Shown here: in pieces, positions 18,162 to 25,491 of the stretch
Layout: each line of letters begins with the position of its first letter
How positions within the stretch are numbered: the first letter of the stretch is position 1
Source of the DNA: Myxococcus sp. RHSTA-1-4
GTDB lineage: Bacteria > Myxococcota > Myxococcia > Myxococcales > Myxococcaceae
DNA: 64,000 nt
Direction of reading: 5' to 3'
Assembly (NCBI RefSeq): GCF_020037125.1
Contig: NZ_JAIQDG010000013.1
Span: forward strand, 62,001-126,000
Program-made: the position numbers and the translations under genes
Notes under the pieces: model-generated
Databases searched by the model: none
Seen by the model: only the letters and a program-made list of their open reading frames with translations
Told to the model about the DNA's origin: nothing

Positions 18162-18511
18162 TGAAGCTCGAAGAACTGGTTGAGCAATTCGCCCGGCATG
18201 TGCAGGCAGAGACAGAGGCTGGCTGGAAGGGAGATGCTAAAGCTGCCAATAGGCATGCTGATGAGTGCTTGGCGGTTTTTGACGAACTCCGCGCCCGTGG
18301 AGATACAGGACGCGATGCGCTTGCCGCGCTTTTCAAACATCCACGCATGGATGTCCGCGTTACAGCGGCGGCGTTCCTGCTCCGCCACCGCACGGAAGAG
18401 GCCAAGGCAGTTCTCGAAGAGGCCGCGAAAGGCAAGGGGTTGGTCCCCTTCGAGGCGCAACAGGCCTTGAAGCGGTGGGAGGAAGGTACCTGGGCCTTGG
18501 ACCCGGCATGA
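18161..18511 (+). CDS. DUF2019 immunity protein, cognate of copy-B toxin
   Basis: A 116-residue DUF2019 protein beginning MKLEELVEQFARHVQAETEA and ending ALKRWEEGTWALDPA. Its start overlaps the stop of the copy-B toxin, which indicates a coupled pair. Compared with the copy-A partner, changes are concentrated in the first ~45 residues (VQAETEAGWKGDAK, HADECLAVFDELRARG), while the HPRMDVRVTAAA core and tail are conserved. The N-terminal half is therefore the likely specificity region that matches the toxin's divergent tip; this is inference from two pairs only. It ends ~75 bp before an IS630 fragment. Confidence 0.84.
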   Translation: MKLEELVEQFARHVQAETEAGWKGDAKAANRHADECLAVFDELRARGDTGRDALAALFKHPRMDVRVTAAAFLLRHRTEEAKAVLEEAAKGKGLVPFEAQQALKRWEEGTWALDPA

Positions 18512-18548
18512 CACTACGCAGCTTTCATAGTGCCTCTCAATTGCGTTG

Positions 18549-18569
18549 ATCCAACCTGTATGGTTGGAT
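18549..18569. repeat. Perfect 8-bp hairpin upstream of IS630 fragment
   Basis: ATCCAACC and GGTTGGAT are separated by TGTAT. It lies 19 bases before the transposase start and may belong to the end of the insertion element. It has no T-tract. Confidence 0.6.
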
Positions 18570-18587
18570 GCGAATCGGAGGTGCGAC

Positions 18588-18719
18588 ATGCCCCGACCCT
18601 ATTCGGCTGACCTGCGCGAGCGCGTTCTTGCTGCGTGCGAGCGTGGACTGACGATTGACGAAGTTGCCAAGCAGTTCGAGATCGGAACAGCCGCCGTGAA
18701 GCGCTGGCGCCAACTCTGA
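18588..18719 (+). pseudogene. Truncated IS630-family transposase (N-terminal HTH only)
   Basis: A 43-codon frame starts MPRPYSADLRERVLAACERG and continues into a helix-turn-helix (IDEVAKQFEIGTAAVKRWRQL), the usual N-terminus of IS630/Tc1-type transposases. It stops at 18717-18719, and no DDE domain follows. AATCGGAGG sits just upstream, so it could still be translated as a small DNA-binding peptide. It sits between the copy-B cassette and the tail of a lost toxin gene, so an IS630 insertion and a later deletion probably removed that toxin. Confidence 0.8.
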
Positions 18720-18767
18720 CGTCACACAGGGTCCGTAGCGCCAGCGCCACATGGCGGCGGCAGAGAG

Positions 18768-18802
18768 GGCATCGAGAACATCAAGAAGGGAATCTGGCGA
18801 TG
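18768..18802 (+). pseudogene. 3'-terminal relic of a third Sit-type toxin gene
   Basis: Just before the orphan immunity gene the sequence encodes GIENIKKGIW followed by Arg-stop, matching the last residues of the copy-B toxin (AIENIRNGVW, stop). The TGA position of the intact genes has become CGA here, and the next TGA overlaps the immunity start. Only this tail remains, next to the IS630 fragment. Confidence 0.65.
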
Positions 18803-19150
18803 ACCATTGAGGAGCTTGTTGGGGAGTTCGCCCGAAACGTAGCCGCACAGACCGATGCGATCTTTCGCGGGGATGCCAGCACCGGAGATGAGCACGCTGA
18901 TCGTTACATCGCTGCTTTCAAGAAACTGCGCTCCGCTGGAGACGCCGGGCGGGATGCTCTCGCAGTGCTGTTGGAGCATCCTCGCATGGATGTGAGGGTC
19001 GGAGCTGCCGCATGCCTGCTCCGCCACCGGACCGCAGAATCCAAGGCGGTGTTGGAAGCAGCTGCGAAGGGGGAGGGGCTCGCCGCGTTCGAGGCTGCCC
19101 AGGTGTTGAAGAACTGGGAGAACGGCACTTGGGCCTTGGACCCAGCATGA
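18800..19150 (+). CDS. Orphan DUF2019 immunity protein
   Basis: A 116-residue DUF2019 protein (MTIEELVGEFARNVAAQTDA..., EHPRMDVRVGAAACLLRH..., ending NWENGTWALDPA). It is of the same length and layout as the two cassette immunity proteins but has no intact toxin upstream, only the ten-residue relic described at 18768. It could protect against a Sit-type toxin delivered by other strains. The next immunity frame starts inside its stop codon (ATGA overlap at 19147), so the two were once translated together. Confidence 0.82.
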   Translation: MTIEELVGEFARNVAAQTDAIFRGDASTGDEHADRYIAAFKKLRSAGDAGRDALAVLLEHPRMDVRVGAAACLLRHRTAESKAVLEAAAKGEGLAAFEAAQVLKNWENGTWALDPA

Positions 19151-19510
19151 CGCTGCGCGACCTCCAAGGGGCGAGCGTCGATGAACTCGTCCAAGAGTAC
19201 GAACAGGCGGCGGTAGCGTACGGACAGGAGCTGGTCGCTGCGAATCATCGTGCTGCCACTCGGGCCCACGACAGGATTGCAAGCGCCTACCGTGAACTCC
19301 GCAGGCGCGCGGCGGCCTCCCATCTCCTCCCGCTGTTGAAGAGCGAGAACGAGAACGTCCGCTCATGCGTGGCGGCACACGCGCTTGGGTTCGCACCAGA
19401 GCAGGGGGGAACCTGTTCTGGTGGAGCTTGCGGCCCGTCCAGGACCAGTCCGGGCACCAGCCGAGTACGCCCTCAAGGCGTGGCGCGAGGGTACGCTCAA
19501 GTTCCCGTGA
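19147..19510 (+). pseudogene. Frameshifted DUF2019 immunity gene
   Basis: It starts MTLRDLQGASVDELVQEYEQ and reads as a DUF2019 protein up to ALGFAPEQG at about 19403. There the run of six G (19404-19409) shifts the frame. With one G removed the sequence continues as EPVLVELAARPG, then AEYALKAWREGTLKFP and stop at 19508-19510, which is the normal family end. As written the frame runs on to 19551 with unrelated residues. It is either a true frameshift or a base error in a homopolymer. It differs from the neighbouring 116-residue copies and looks like an older family member. Confidence 0.8.
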
Positions 19511-19550
19511 GCCCCATCAACCAGTTCGCTCGGAAACAGGGGGGGCGGTA

Positions 19551-19901
19551 ATGAAGCTGGAGGATCTCGTCGAACAGTTCGCCGAGAACGTTGCTGCGCA
19601 GACCGATGCCATCTGGAGAGGCGACGCCAAGATCGGGAACAGGCACGCCAGGAACTACGGCGCCGCGTTTGACAAGCTACGGGCGCATGGCGACGCAGGG
19701 CGCGATGCTCTCGCCGTGCTCCTCAAGCACCCACGCATGGACGTGCGAGTGATGGCCGCCGCGCATCTTCTCCGGCATCGGACTGCGGAGGCGAAGGCTG
19801 TCTTGGAGGAGGCTGCAAGGGGAGAAGGAATGATCCCCTTCGGTGCGCAGCAGGCTTTGAAGCGCTGGGAGGAAGGCACCTGGGCCTTGGATCCGGCATG
19901 A
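19551..19901 (+). CDS. Orphan DUF2019 immunity protein (close relative of the copy-A partner)
   Basis: A 116-residue DUF2019 protein starting MKLEDLVEQFAENVAAQTDA and ending ALKRWEEGTWALDPA. It is nearly identical to the copy-A immunity protein, including the N-terminal half thought to decide specificity, so it may neutralise the same toxin. It has no toxin of its own. The bases before the ATG (GGCGGTAATGAAG) resemble the toxin/immunity junction of copy A, which suggests that the gene was copied from such a junction. It ends 125 bp before an unrelated AHH toxin gene. Confidence 0.83.
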   Translation: MKLEDLVEQFAENVAAQTDAIWRGDAKIGNRHARNYGAAFDKLRAHGDAGRDALAVLLKHPRMDVRVMAAAHLLRHRTAEAKAVLEEAARGEGMIPFGAQQALKRWEEGTWALDPA

Positions 19902-20026
19902 TTCTACGCGACCGCCGTCCGCGACCACCCCGTCCCGGGGCCCGGCTGCCGCGCTCGGACGTGCTGGGCCACTTGAAGGGGGCGGAGTGCTAGCATTCCG
20001 GGCCTGCGAGACTGCCAGGGGGCACA

Positions 20027-21061
20027 ATGGCCGCGAAGCACTACAAGACGCAGCCCGAACTCAAGCGGGAGCACGAGAAGAAGCCCAAGGAGAGCGGCTG
20101 CATCTGGAAGCACTACATCCCCAAGGGGGACTGGCAGTCGCACCCCTGCCACTACCAGAACAACAGCTTCAAGGTGTCGAAGGGTGCACGCGCCGCGAAG
20201 TACAAGCCGGACCCCGCCAAGGTCGAGAAGGTCCGAGGCAATCAGGATGCGCTCAAGCAGCAATACGAAGAGGCCATCAAGGCCCACCAGCAGGCGGCGG
20301 AGAAGAAGCTGAGCGACCTGTCCCAGCAGCGCTCGGCGGCCAAGGCCAGCGGGGAGACGCCCCCCGGTCGCGTCCATCACCGGTGGTTCGTGACGATGAA
20401 GCAGGTCGAGGCCATGCGGAAGACGGGCCTGAGCGCGCTGCTGAACAAGTACCTTGGCGCGTTCGCGGATGCCTTCAAGCGGCTCGCCGTGAACGAGAAG
20501 GCCTGGGATGTTGGACACACGCTGGAGTCGCGCTTCATCAATGCCCAGTATCTGGGAATGGCGGGGAACCTGAAGGCCCAGTTGCGAGGGGTGGCGCCCG
20601 TGGGCTTCGCGCCGGACCACGATCTTGCACGGCTGGGTGCGTGGTACCCGTATGACCACGAGCACCACCACATCGTCCCGGACACGACGCTGCGCAATGG
20701 CGTCCTGCGCCTGCCCGACGCGCAGACCCCCTTCCATCGGCGCCTTTCGGCCCTGATGGAGGCGAAGTGGAACGTCCACAACGAAGGGAACGTCATCCTG
20801 CTGCCGGATGACGTCACCATCGCCGACATTCTCGGCCTCCCGCCTCACTGCCCCTGGGGCGCGACGGGGCATGACGCGTACTCGGACCAGGTCGAGATCA
20901 AGGTTCAGAAGATCGCCGAGGAGATGGACCAGGAGCTCGCGATGAGCGAGGACGAGGCGCACGAAGCCGAGAAGAAGGCCGGGGCTCGTCTGAAGCAGCG
21001 GTTGGAAGAGCTGTCTGAGACGATGTATCAACAAATCATCGCCGGGAAGGTATCTCTCTAG
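20027..21061 (+). CDS. AHH-family nuclease toxin
   Basis: A 344-residue protein without a signal peptide. The N-terminal ~90 residues are basic, with several His and Cys (GCIWKHYIP, HPCHYQNN). A helical stretch follows (KVRGNQDALKQQYEEAIKAH). The C-terminal half carries EHHHIVPDTTLRNG (His213-215) and WNVHNEGNVILLP, then CPWGATGHDAYSDQV: the AHH/HNH-superfamily nuclease pattern found in secreted polymorphic toxins. The lack of a signal peptide and the ketosynthase-fold gene nearby hint at a type VI or similar secretion route rather than Sec export. The next genes are immunity-like. ATG 20027 is used; no clear ribosome site is visible. Confidence 0.75.
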   Translation: MAAKHYKTQPELKREHEKKPKESGCIWKHYIPKGDWQSHPCHYQNNSFKVSKGARAAKYKPDPAKVEKVRGNQDALKQQYEEAIKAHQQAAEKKLSDLSQQRSAAKASGETPPGRVHHRWFVTMKQVEAMRKTGLSALLNKYLGAFADAFKRLAVNEKAWDVGHTLESRFINAQYLGMAGNLKAQLRGVAPVGFAPDHDLARLGAWYPYDHEHHHIVPDTTLRNGVLRLPDAQTPFHRRLSALMEAKWNVHNEGNVILLPDDVTIADILGLPPHCPWGATGHDAYSDQVEIKVQKIAEEMDQELAMSEDEAHEAEKKAGARLKQRLEELSETMYQQIIAGKVSL

Positions 21062-21125
21062 AGCGCCGCGCGGGATGGCTGGCCCGGCTTCCAGATTCTT
21101 CGCTGACCATGGGATGTAGCCCACG

Positions 21126-21743
21126 ATGACCCAGACCCGATTCTCGTACTTCACGCTGCCGCATTATCCGGGCCCGGAGATCGCCGCGACCGAGCCGTTC
21201 TCCGCGCGTCACCTTCCCACGCCCATCCGGGTCCGCCGGGGAGTGCCCATCGGCATGGACTTCCCGCCGACCACGGAGGTGGCCCTCTCCTCGAAGTCCG
21301 GTCCCCGCTTCACGGATTTCATCTACACGACGTCCCGCCTCCTGCTCGCCACGGAGCGGGTGTGCGACCTCTTCCTGGCCGAGGGCGTCACGCGCGAGCA
21401 GGCCGAGTACCTGCCGTTCGTGCTCAAGGACAAGAAGGGCAAGGTCCGGCCGGAGAAGTACTTCCTCATCAACCCGCTGTTGAAGGTGCCCTGCTTCGAC
21501 TTCGACCGCGCCGACTACAGCCTGTTCACGGGAGAGGCCGTGAGCACGCCCGGGGTGAAGGAGATCTCCACCATCCGGAAGCTCCAGGTTCGGGAGGAGC
21601 ACATCCCGGCGGACGCGAAGCTGTTCCGGCTGGCCGAGGAGCCGGACGTGAAGCTCATCCGCTCGGACCTGCTGGACGCGCTCAAGTCCCGGGACATGGA
21701 CGGCGGGCTGGTGACGCTGCCGCTGGGCGAGTTCCTCACATGA
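21126..21743 (+). CDS. Imm11-like (DUF1629) immunity protein
   Basis: A 205-residue protein with the layout of the Imm11/DUF1629 family: an N-terminal beta-rich part and a C-terminal AKLFRLAEEPDVKLIRSDLLD stretch followed by MDGGLVTLPLGEF, matching the 'iiSdrlkelle...Gv.f.pl' ending of that family. In myxobacteria such genes often follow AHH toxins, so it probably neutralises the product of the preceding gene. Its TGA overlaps the ATG of the next gene, so the two are coupled. The motif match is by eye and there is no way here to test binding. Confidence 0.65.
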   Translation: MTQTRFSYFTLPHYPGPEIAATEPFSARHLPTPIRVRRGVPIGMDFPPTTEVALSSKSGPRFTDFIYTTSRLLLATERVCDLFLAEGVTREQAEYLPFVLKDKKGKVRPEKYFLINPLLKVPCFDFDRADYSLFTGEAVSTPGVKEISTIRKLQVREEHIPADAKLFRLAEEPDVKLIRSDLLDALKSRDMDGGLVTLPLGEFLT

Positions 21744-22507
21744 GCATCAAGGGCCTCGAGCTCACCCTCCGCAACCTGGGGAGCCTGCTGGTGCGGCACC
21801 TGGGACAGCTCGCGGACGCGGACGCGGCGGAGCCCTCGCGGCTGCTGGAGCTCTGTCAGCTCTACCGTCGCATCGGCTGCGGCCACCTGCTGGCCCACCA
21901 CGACGTGCGGGAGTTCACCGAGAACCTCTTCAGCAGCGCGGAGACGTACCTGATGCTGCTGCGCACGCGGGAGCCGGGCGTGGAGAAGGAGCGCTCGTTC
22001 CTGGCGCGCAGCCGGGGCGTGCCCCTGCTGGACGCGCTCTGCATCGGCGCCTGGGACCTGGCCCGGGAAGTGGACGGGGCCATGCCGGCGGCGTGGTGGT
22101 CCGACGTGGAGGAGGAAGAGGACTTCCTCTTCTTCAAGCTCCTCCCCTCGCTCATGGACGGGCAGGTGGAGCCGACAGACGCGCGCCGGCTGGCGGAGCT
22201 GCTGGAGGAGGTGGGCACGGCCCGCCTGCATGCCGTCGATGCCGTGCTCCGCGCGGATGCACGGGCCTTCGACGAGGCGTTGCGGACGCTGACGGATGAC
22301 TGGCGTGTCGCCATCGAGCAGGCGCGGGAGACCCGTCCCGTGGACCCCTACCATGACCGCACGGAGGCCCATGTGTTCATCGAGGGGGCCGCGCTCGTCA
22401 AGGTGGCCCGGCTCCGGGGGCTGAAGACCCAGGGCCGCTACGACTTCGTTCCCGCGGCCATTCTGCGGGACCTCACGCGGATGCTGCCTTCGCCCGTCAT
22501 GGGCTGA
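21740..22507 (+). CDS. Imm49-like immunity protein
   Basis: A 255-residue helical protein with no signal peptide. Its C-terminal half (VDAVLRADARAFDEALRTL, then RTEAHVFIEGAALVKVARLRG) resembles Imm49-type immunity proteins, whose members keep a conserved helix with a late 'a.al..la...G' pattern. It starts four bases inside the Imm11-like gene and precedes the ketosynthase-fold gene by 20 bp, so the locus is one operon of toxin, two immunity-like genes and an accessory gene. It could be a second immunity protein, or an adaptor. The family call is tentative. Confidence 0.5.
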   Translation: MSIKGLELTLRNLGSLLVRHLGQLADADAAEPSRLLELCQLYRRIGCGHLLAHHDVREFTENLFSSAETYLMLLRTREPGVEKERSFLARSRGVPLLDALCIGAWDLAREVDGAMPAAWWSDVEEEEDFLFFKLLPSLMDGQVEPTDARRLAELLEEVGTARLHAVDAVLRADARAFDEALRTLTDDWRVAIEQARETRPVDPYHDRTEAHVFIEGAALVKVARLRGLKTQGRYDFVPAAILRDLTRMLPSPVMG

Positions 22508-22527
22508 GCGGAGAACAGGACTCGGTC

Positions 22528-23628
22528 ATGCGCCTGGCCATCACCGGCTTGGGAATGCTCAGCACGTTGGGGGATGACGTCATCTCCTCCTGCGCGGCGC
22601 TCCGCGCCGGGCTGGTGCGCCCGTCGCCGCTGCGCTTCGAGGTCTACTCGGAGGACGAAGAGGAAGGCGTGGCGCGCGTCGTGGGACATCCGCTCCAGGG
22701 CGTCACGAGCGGGTTCGAGGGGCTCGGGCTCTACACCCTCATGGCGGCGCATGCCTTGGATGACCTCGTCCGGTATGCCGGGTTGGACCGGCGGGACAGG
22801 GCCTTCTGGGCATCGACGGCGATCTTCCCCTGCCTGTCGCGTCCGCGCCTGGAGGACCTGGGGGCCCTCTTCGAGGAGCTGCTGGAAGAGCGGCTCGTTC
22901 CCGCCGTCCTGGAAGAGACGGGGCTGCCCGCCACCGCCGGGCGGGGACGCCGCTTCATGTCCGGCCATGCCTCGGTGCTGGAGGCTGTCCACGAGGCCCG
23001 GCAGGAGCTTCAGGAGGGCCGGTTGAAGCGCGTGCTCGTCCTGGCCCTGGACAGCCTCGTGGGCGAGGACGACGTCATGTGGTTGGCGCAGCGGGAGATG
23101 CTCAAGACACCTCAACGTCCCGTGGGGCTGATGCCGGGGCAGGCCGCCGGGGCCCTCCTGCTGGAGGGCGAGAGCGAGGCGCGCCGCCGTGGCGCCCGGG
23201 TGGATGCCTTCATCGAGGCCGTCCACGTCGGAAGGGAGCCTGACAGCCGGGAGCGCCGGCGCCACAGTTCGGGGCAGGCCCTGGCGGGTGTCCTGGCTCG
23301 CACCCTGGAGGGGCGCAGGGGCGTCGCGGACGCTTATGGCGACCTGAACGGACAGGAGGCCCGGGCGCGAGAATGGGGAAATGCGCTCGTTCGCATGTCG
23401 GGCAGACACGACCTGCCGGTCACGCCTCGCTGCCCCGCGACGTCCCTGGGTGACACGGGAGCGGCGAGCGGAGCCATCGCGATTGCCGCCGCCGCGCGTT
23501 CCTTCGCTCGCGGGTACGCCCGGGGCAACGAGGTGCTCGTCTGGTCCAGTTCGGACTCGGGAGAGGTCGCCTCGGCTCTCGTCGTCCGGAGCGACCGCCC
23601 CGGAAGCACGGTGCGCAGGGCCTCCTGA
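22528..23628 (+). CDS. Ketosynthase (thiolase-fold) pseudoenzyme of a toxin locus
   Basis: A 366-residue protein with the thiolase/ketosynthase fold: MRLAITGLGMLSTLGDD at the start and TSLGDTGAASGAIAIAAAAR near the end. The catalytic residues appear to be lost. The nucleophile region reads SGHASVLEAVHEA instead of a Cys-containing motif, and the usual 'LGHxxAAAG' histidine is Asp (LGDTGAASG). Similar 3-oxoacyl-synthase-like proteins are encoded with type VI effectors such as the Tse7 locus of Pseudomonas, where they are thought to act as adaptors. The position after an AHH toxin and its immunity genes supports an accessory or loading role. It is not expected to make fatty acids. Confidence 0.72.
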   Translation: MRLAITGLGMLSTLGDDVISSCAALRAGLVRPSPLRFEVYSEDEEEGVARVVGHPLQGVTSGFEGLGLYTLMAAHALDDLVRYAGLDRRDRAFWASTAIFPCLSRPRLEDLGALFEELLEERLVPAVLEETGLPATAGRGRRFMSGHASVLEAVHEARQELQEGRLKRVLVLALDSLVGEDDVMWLAQREMLKTPQRPVGLMPGQAAGALLLEGESEARRRGARVDAFIEAVHVGREPDSRERRRHSSGQALAGVLARTLEGRRGVADAYGDLNGQEARAREWGNALVRMSGRHDLPVTPRCPATSLGDTGAASGAIAIAAAARSFARGYARGNEVLVWSSSDSGEVASALVVRSDRPGSTVRRAS

Positions 23629-23747
23629 GCCATGTGCTTTTGTGGGCACGCCCTGTGTCCGTCTCCAGTCCCGAGGCGCACGCGAGGCCCGAGAGCCGCG
23701 CGTGCGCCTGAGAGGCGAAGAGACGGCCAGGAGTCCGTCCCGACTCG

Positions 23748-24758
23748 CTACTGTCCGGGCGGAGGCGTGAGCACGCTGATGCCTGTCTTGCCGAGCGCGA
23801 GGTCCTTGTACACGACACACAGGCGCACGGGCTTGCCGCTCCTGGGGGCCTTCTCGGCCACGAACACGCGCACGGAGCCGAAGAGCTCGGGCCGATCGAA
23901 CGCCGCCATGAAGCTGCCGGTGTCGAACGGCGCGAGCGCCATGAACCTGCGCTGCATCTCGGCGGCGGCCTCCTCGGGAGACTTGCCCGCTTTCATCGCG
24001 GCCATCATCGCCTCGTTCGCCTCCTGCTGGAGCTTCATGAACTCGGCGATCTGCTGCTCATCCGGCTGCTCGCTGCCTTCGTCGCCGCGGGCGAACTGCT
24101 TCTCGAACTGCTTCAGCGTCAGCCCGGCCCCGAAGCGGCCCGAGTAGAACGCCCCCACCTTGTCCAGGGACTCGCTCGTGGTGAAGTCCGCGCGCCCCTG
24201 TGCCGGGGTGCTGGCGAAGTAGAGGTAGCTCGCGCCCGGCGGAAGCGGAACCTGGAGCGTCTTCTCCGTGGGGGCGGTGTCCGGCGTGGAGCCCTCGCCC
24301 TGATCGCCCTGCGCGCGCTCCATCAGGGGGCTCGCCTTCTCGTCATAGCTGGCCCCCAGCGCGCGCAGTGCCGCGTGCCGTACCTTCGGCACGGGGTGGT
24401 TGAGCAGCTCCGTCAGCAGCGGCGTGTCGGCCGCATCCGGCTGGAGGTTTCCCAGCGCCGCGGCCGCGGCGGCCTTCAGCGAGGGGTAGGGGAGCGCGGC
24501 GGCCGTCCGGGCCAGCGGCTTGTACTCGGGCTTTCCACTCTCGGCGATGCGCAGCAGCTCCCGCTCCGCGAAGGCGGCATAGCCCTCCATCGCCTCCGCG
24601 CACGCCTGCGCGCCCGGGTTCGCGCATGCGGCCTCCAGCGCCGTCACGTCCCCGGCCTTCGCGCCCGTGGGCACGCGGATCTGCAACCCGCTGCTGGCCC
24701 GCGCCACCGGAGCGGCCAGCAGCGACATCAGCCCCAGACTCATCACGAGGGTTCTCAT
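23748..24758 (-). CDS. Exported HEAT-like protein of unknown function
   Basis: A 336-residue protein with a Sec-type signal (MRTLVMSLGLMSLLAAPVARA). Residues ~60-140 hold alpha-helical repeats of HEAT type (LNHPVPKVRHAALRALGASYDE). A middle part (~165-260) contains a helical, charged stretch (EFMKLQQEANEAMMAAMKAG). The final ~70 residues include SVRVFVAEKAPRSGKPVRLCV. No enzyme motif is seen. It is the last gene of an operon with the HExxH protein (1-nt gap) and the TPR membrane protein, and probably works in the periplasm with them. Start 24758 was chosen because GGTGAG precedes it and the signal peptide follows. Confidence 0.6.
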   Translation of the reverse strand: MRTLVMSLGLMSLLAAPVARASSGLQIRVPTGAKAGDVTALEAACANPGAQACAEAMEGYAAFAERELLRIAESGKPEYKPLARTAAALPYPSLKAAAAAALGNLQPDAADTPLLTELLNHPVPKVRHAALRALGASYDEKASPLMERAQGDQGEGSTPDTAPTEKTLQVPLPPGASYLYFASTPAQGRADFTTSESLDKVGAFYSGRFGAGLTLKQFEKQFARGDEGSEQPDEQQIAEFMKLQQEANEAMMAAMKAGKSPEEAAAEMQRRFMALAPFDTGSFMAAFDRPELFGSVRVFVAEKAPRSGKPVRLCVVYKDLALGKTGISVLTPPPGQ

Positions 24759-24759
24759 C

Positions 24760-25491
24760 TCACCGCCCCGCCTTTCCCTGGATGGCTCGCATGAGCTGGA
24801 GGCCCTGGCCCAGCGCCTTGGCATCCTTGTCCGACACGTCCTGCTTGCACGACCGCCGCATGCACGCGGACTCGAGCGACTGGCGCAGCTTGCGCAGGTG
24901 GGCCAGCTCCACGTCGTAGGCCTCCACCTCATGCGTGGCCTGCACCTTCGTCGAGTCCTTCTGGCCCTTCTTCCGCCCCGCGCACTGCTCCAGGTGCTTG
25001 CGCTCATGTACCTCGGTCGCGCCGGCGATCTCCGTGCACGAGGCGATCTCCTTGAACAGCGCCATCTGGTCCTCGCGCAGGGAGCACGACTCCATGTCGG
25101 TGGCGACGGAGATGTTGAAGGCCAGGTCCCCCTTCCGGTGCTCCACGCCCCAGCCCACGCGCATCAGCCGGCGGATCTCCATCTGGTCGTCCGGCCCGGG
25201 CAGGTCGAACTGACACTGCGGCAGGCTCCCGACGGACGCGAACCACTCACTCCCGAGCCGGGCCCGCTCCTGATCCACCGCTTTCGCGTACGCGTCTTGG
25301 GAGAGGCCCTTCGTGTCCTTCAGCCTGGCGTAGAGCTTGCGCATCTCCTGCGCGGTGTGGATGGCCGCCTCCACGCACGGGAGCTGGCAACAGTTGTTGC
25401 ACTCCTTCGCCCAGGCCTCTCCGGCTCCCGTCAGGAGCAGCGCCACCAGCGCCGCCCCCAGCCAGCGGCCGGTCCTTCTCGAGTCCCTCAT
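24760..25491 (-). CDS. Exported Cys-rich protein with HExxH (putative metallopeptidase)
   Basis: A 243-residue protein with a signal peptide ending around GEAWA, then a Cys-rich segment (ECNNCCQLPC). Near residue 165 lies VHERKHLEQC, an HExxH zinc-protease-type motif, followed by a helical region ending in SACMRRSCKQD. A third zinc ligand is not certain, so a metallopeptidase role is only a suggestion. Its ATG overlaps the stop of the upstream TPR gene by four bases, and its own stop is one base from the next ATG, so the three genes are co-expressed. No closer family was recognised. Confidence 0.5.
   Translation of the reverse strand: MRDSRRTGRWLGAALVALLLTGAGEAWAKECNNCCQLPCVEAAIHTAQEMRKLYARLKDTKGLSQDAYAKAVDQERARLGSEWFASVGSLPQCQFDLPGPDDQMEIRRLMRVGWGVEHRKGDLAFNISVATDMESCSLREDQMALFKEIASCTEIAGATEVHERKHLEQCAGRKKGQKDSTKVQATHEVEAYDVELAHLRKLRQSLESACMRRSCKQDVSDKDAKALGQGLQLMRAIQGKAGR

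Larger units (their letters stand above)
16563..18511 (+). repeat. Long direct repeat, copy B
   Basis: The partner of 9033-10987. It starts in the tRNA fragment, continues through the same leader, and ends with the immunity gene. The two copies flank the IS256 remnant and the NACHT-PNP gene in direct orientation. Confidence 0.9.
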
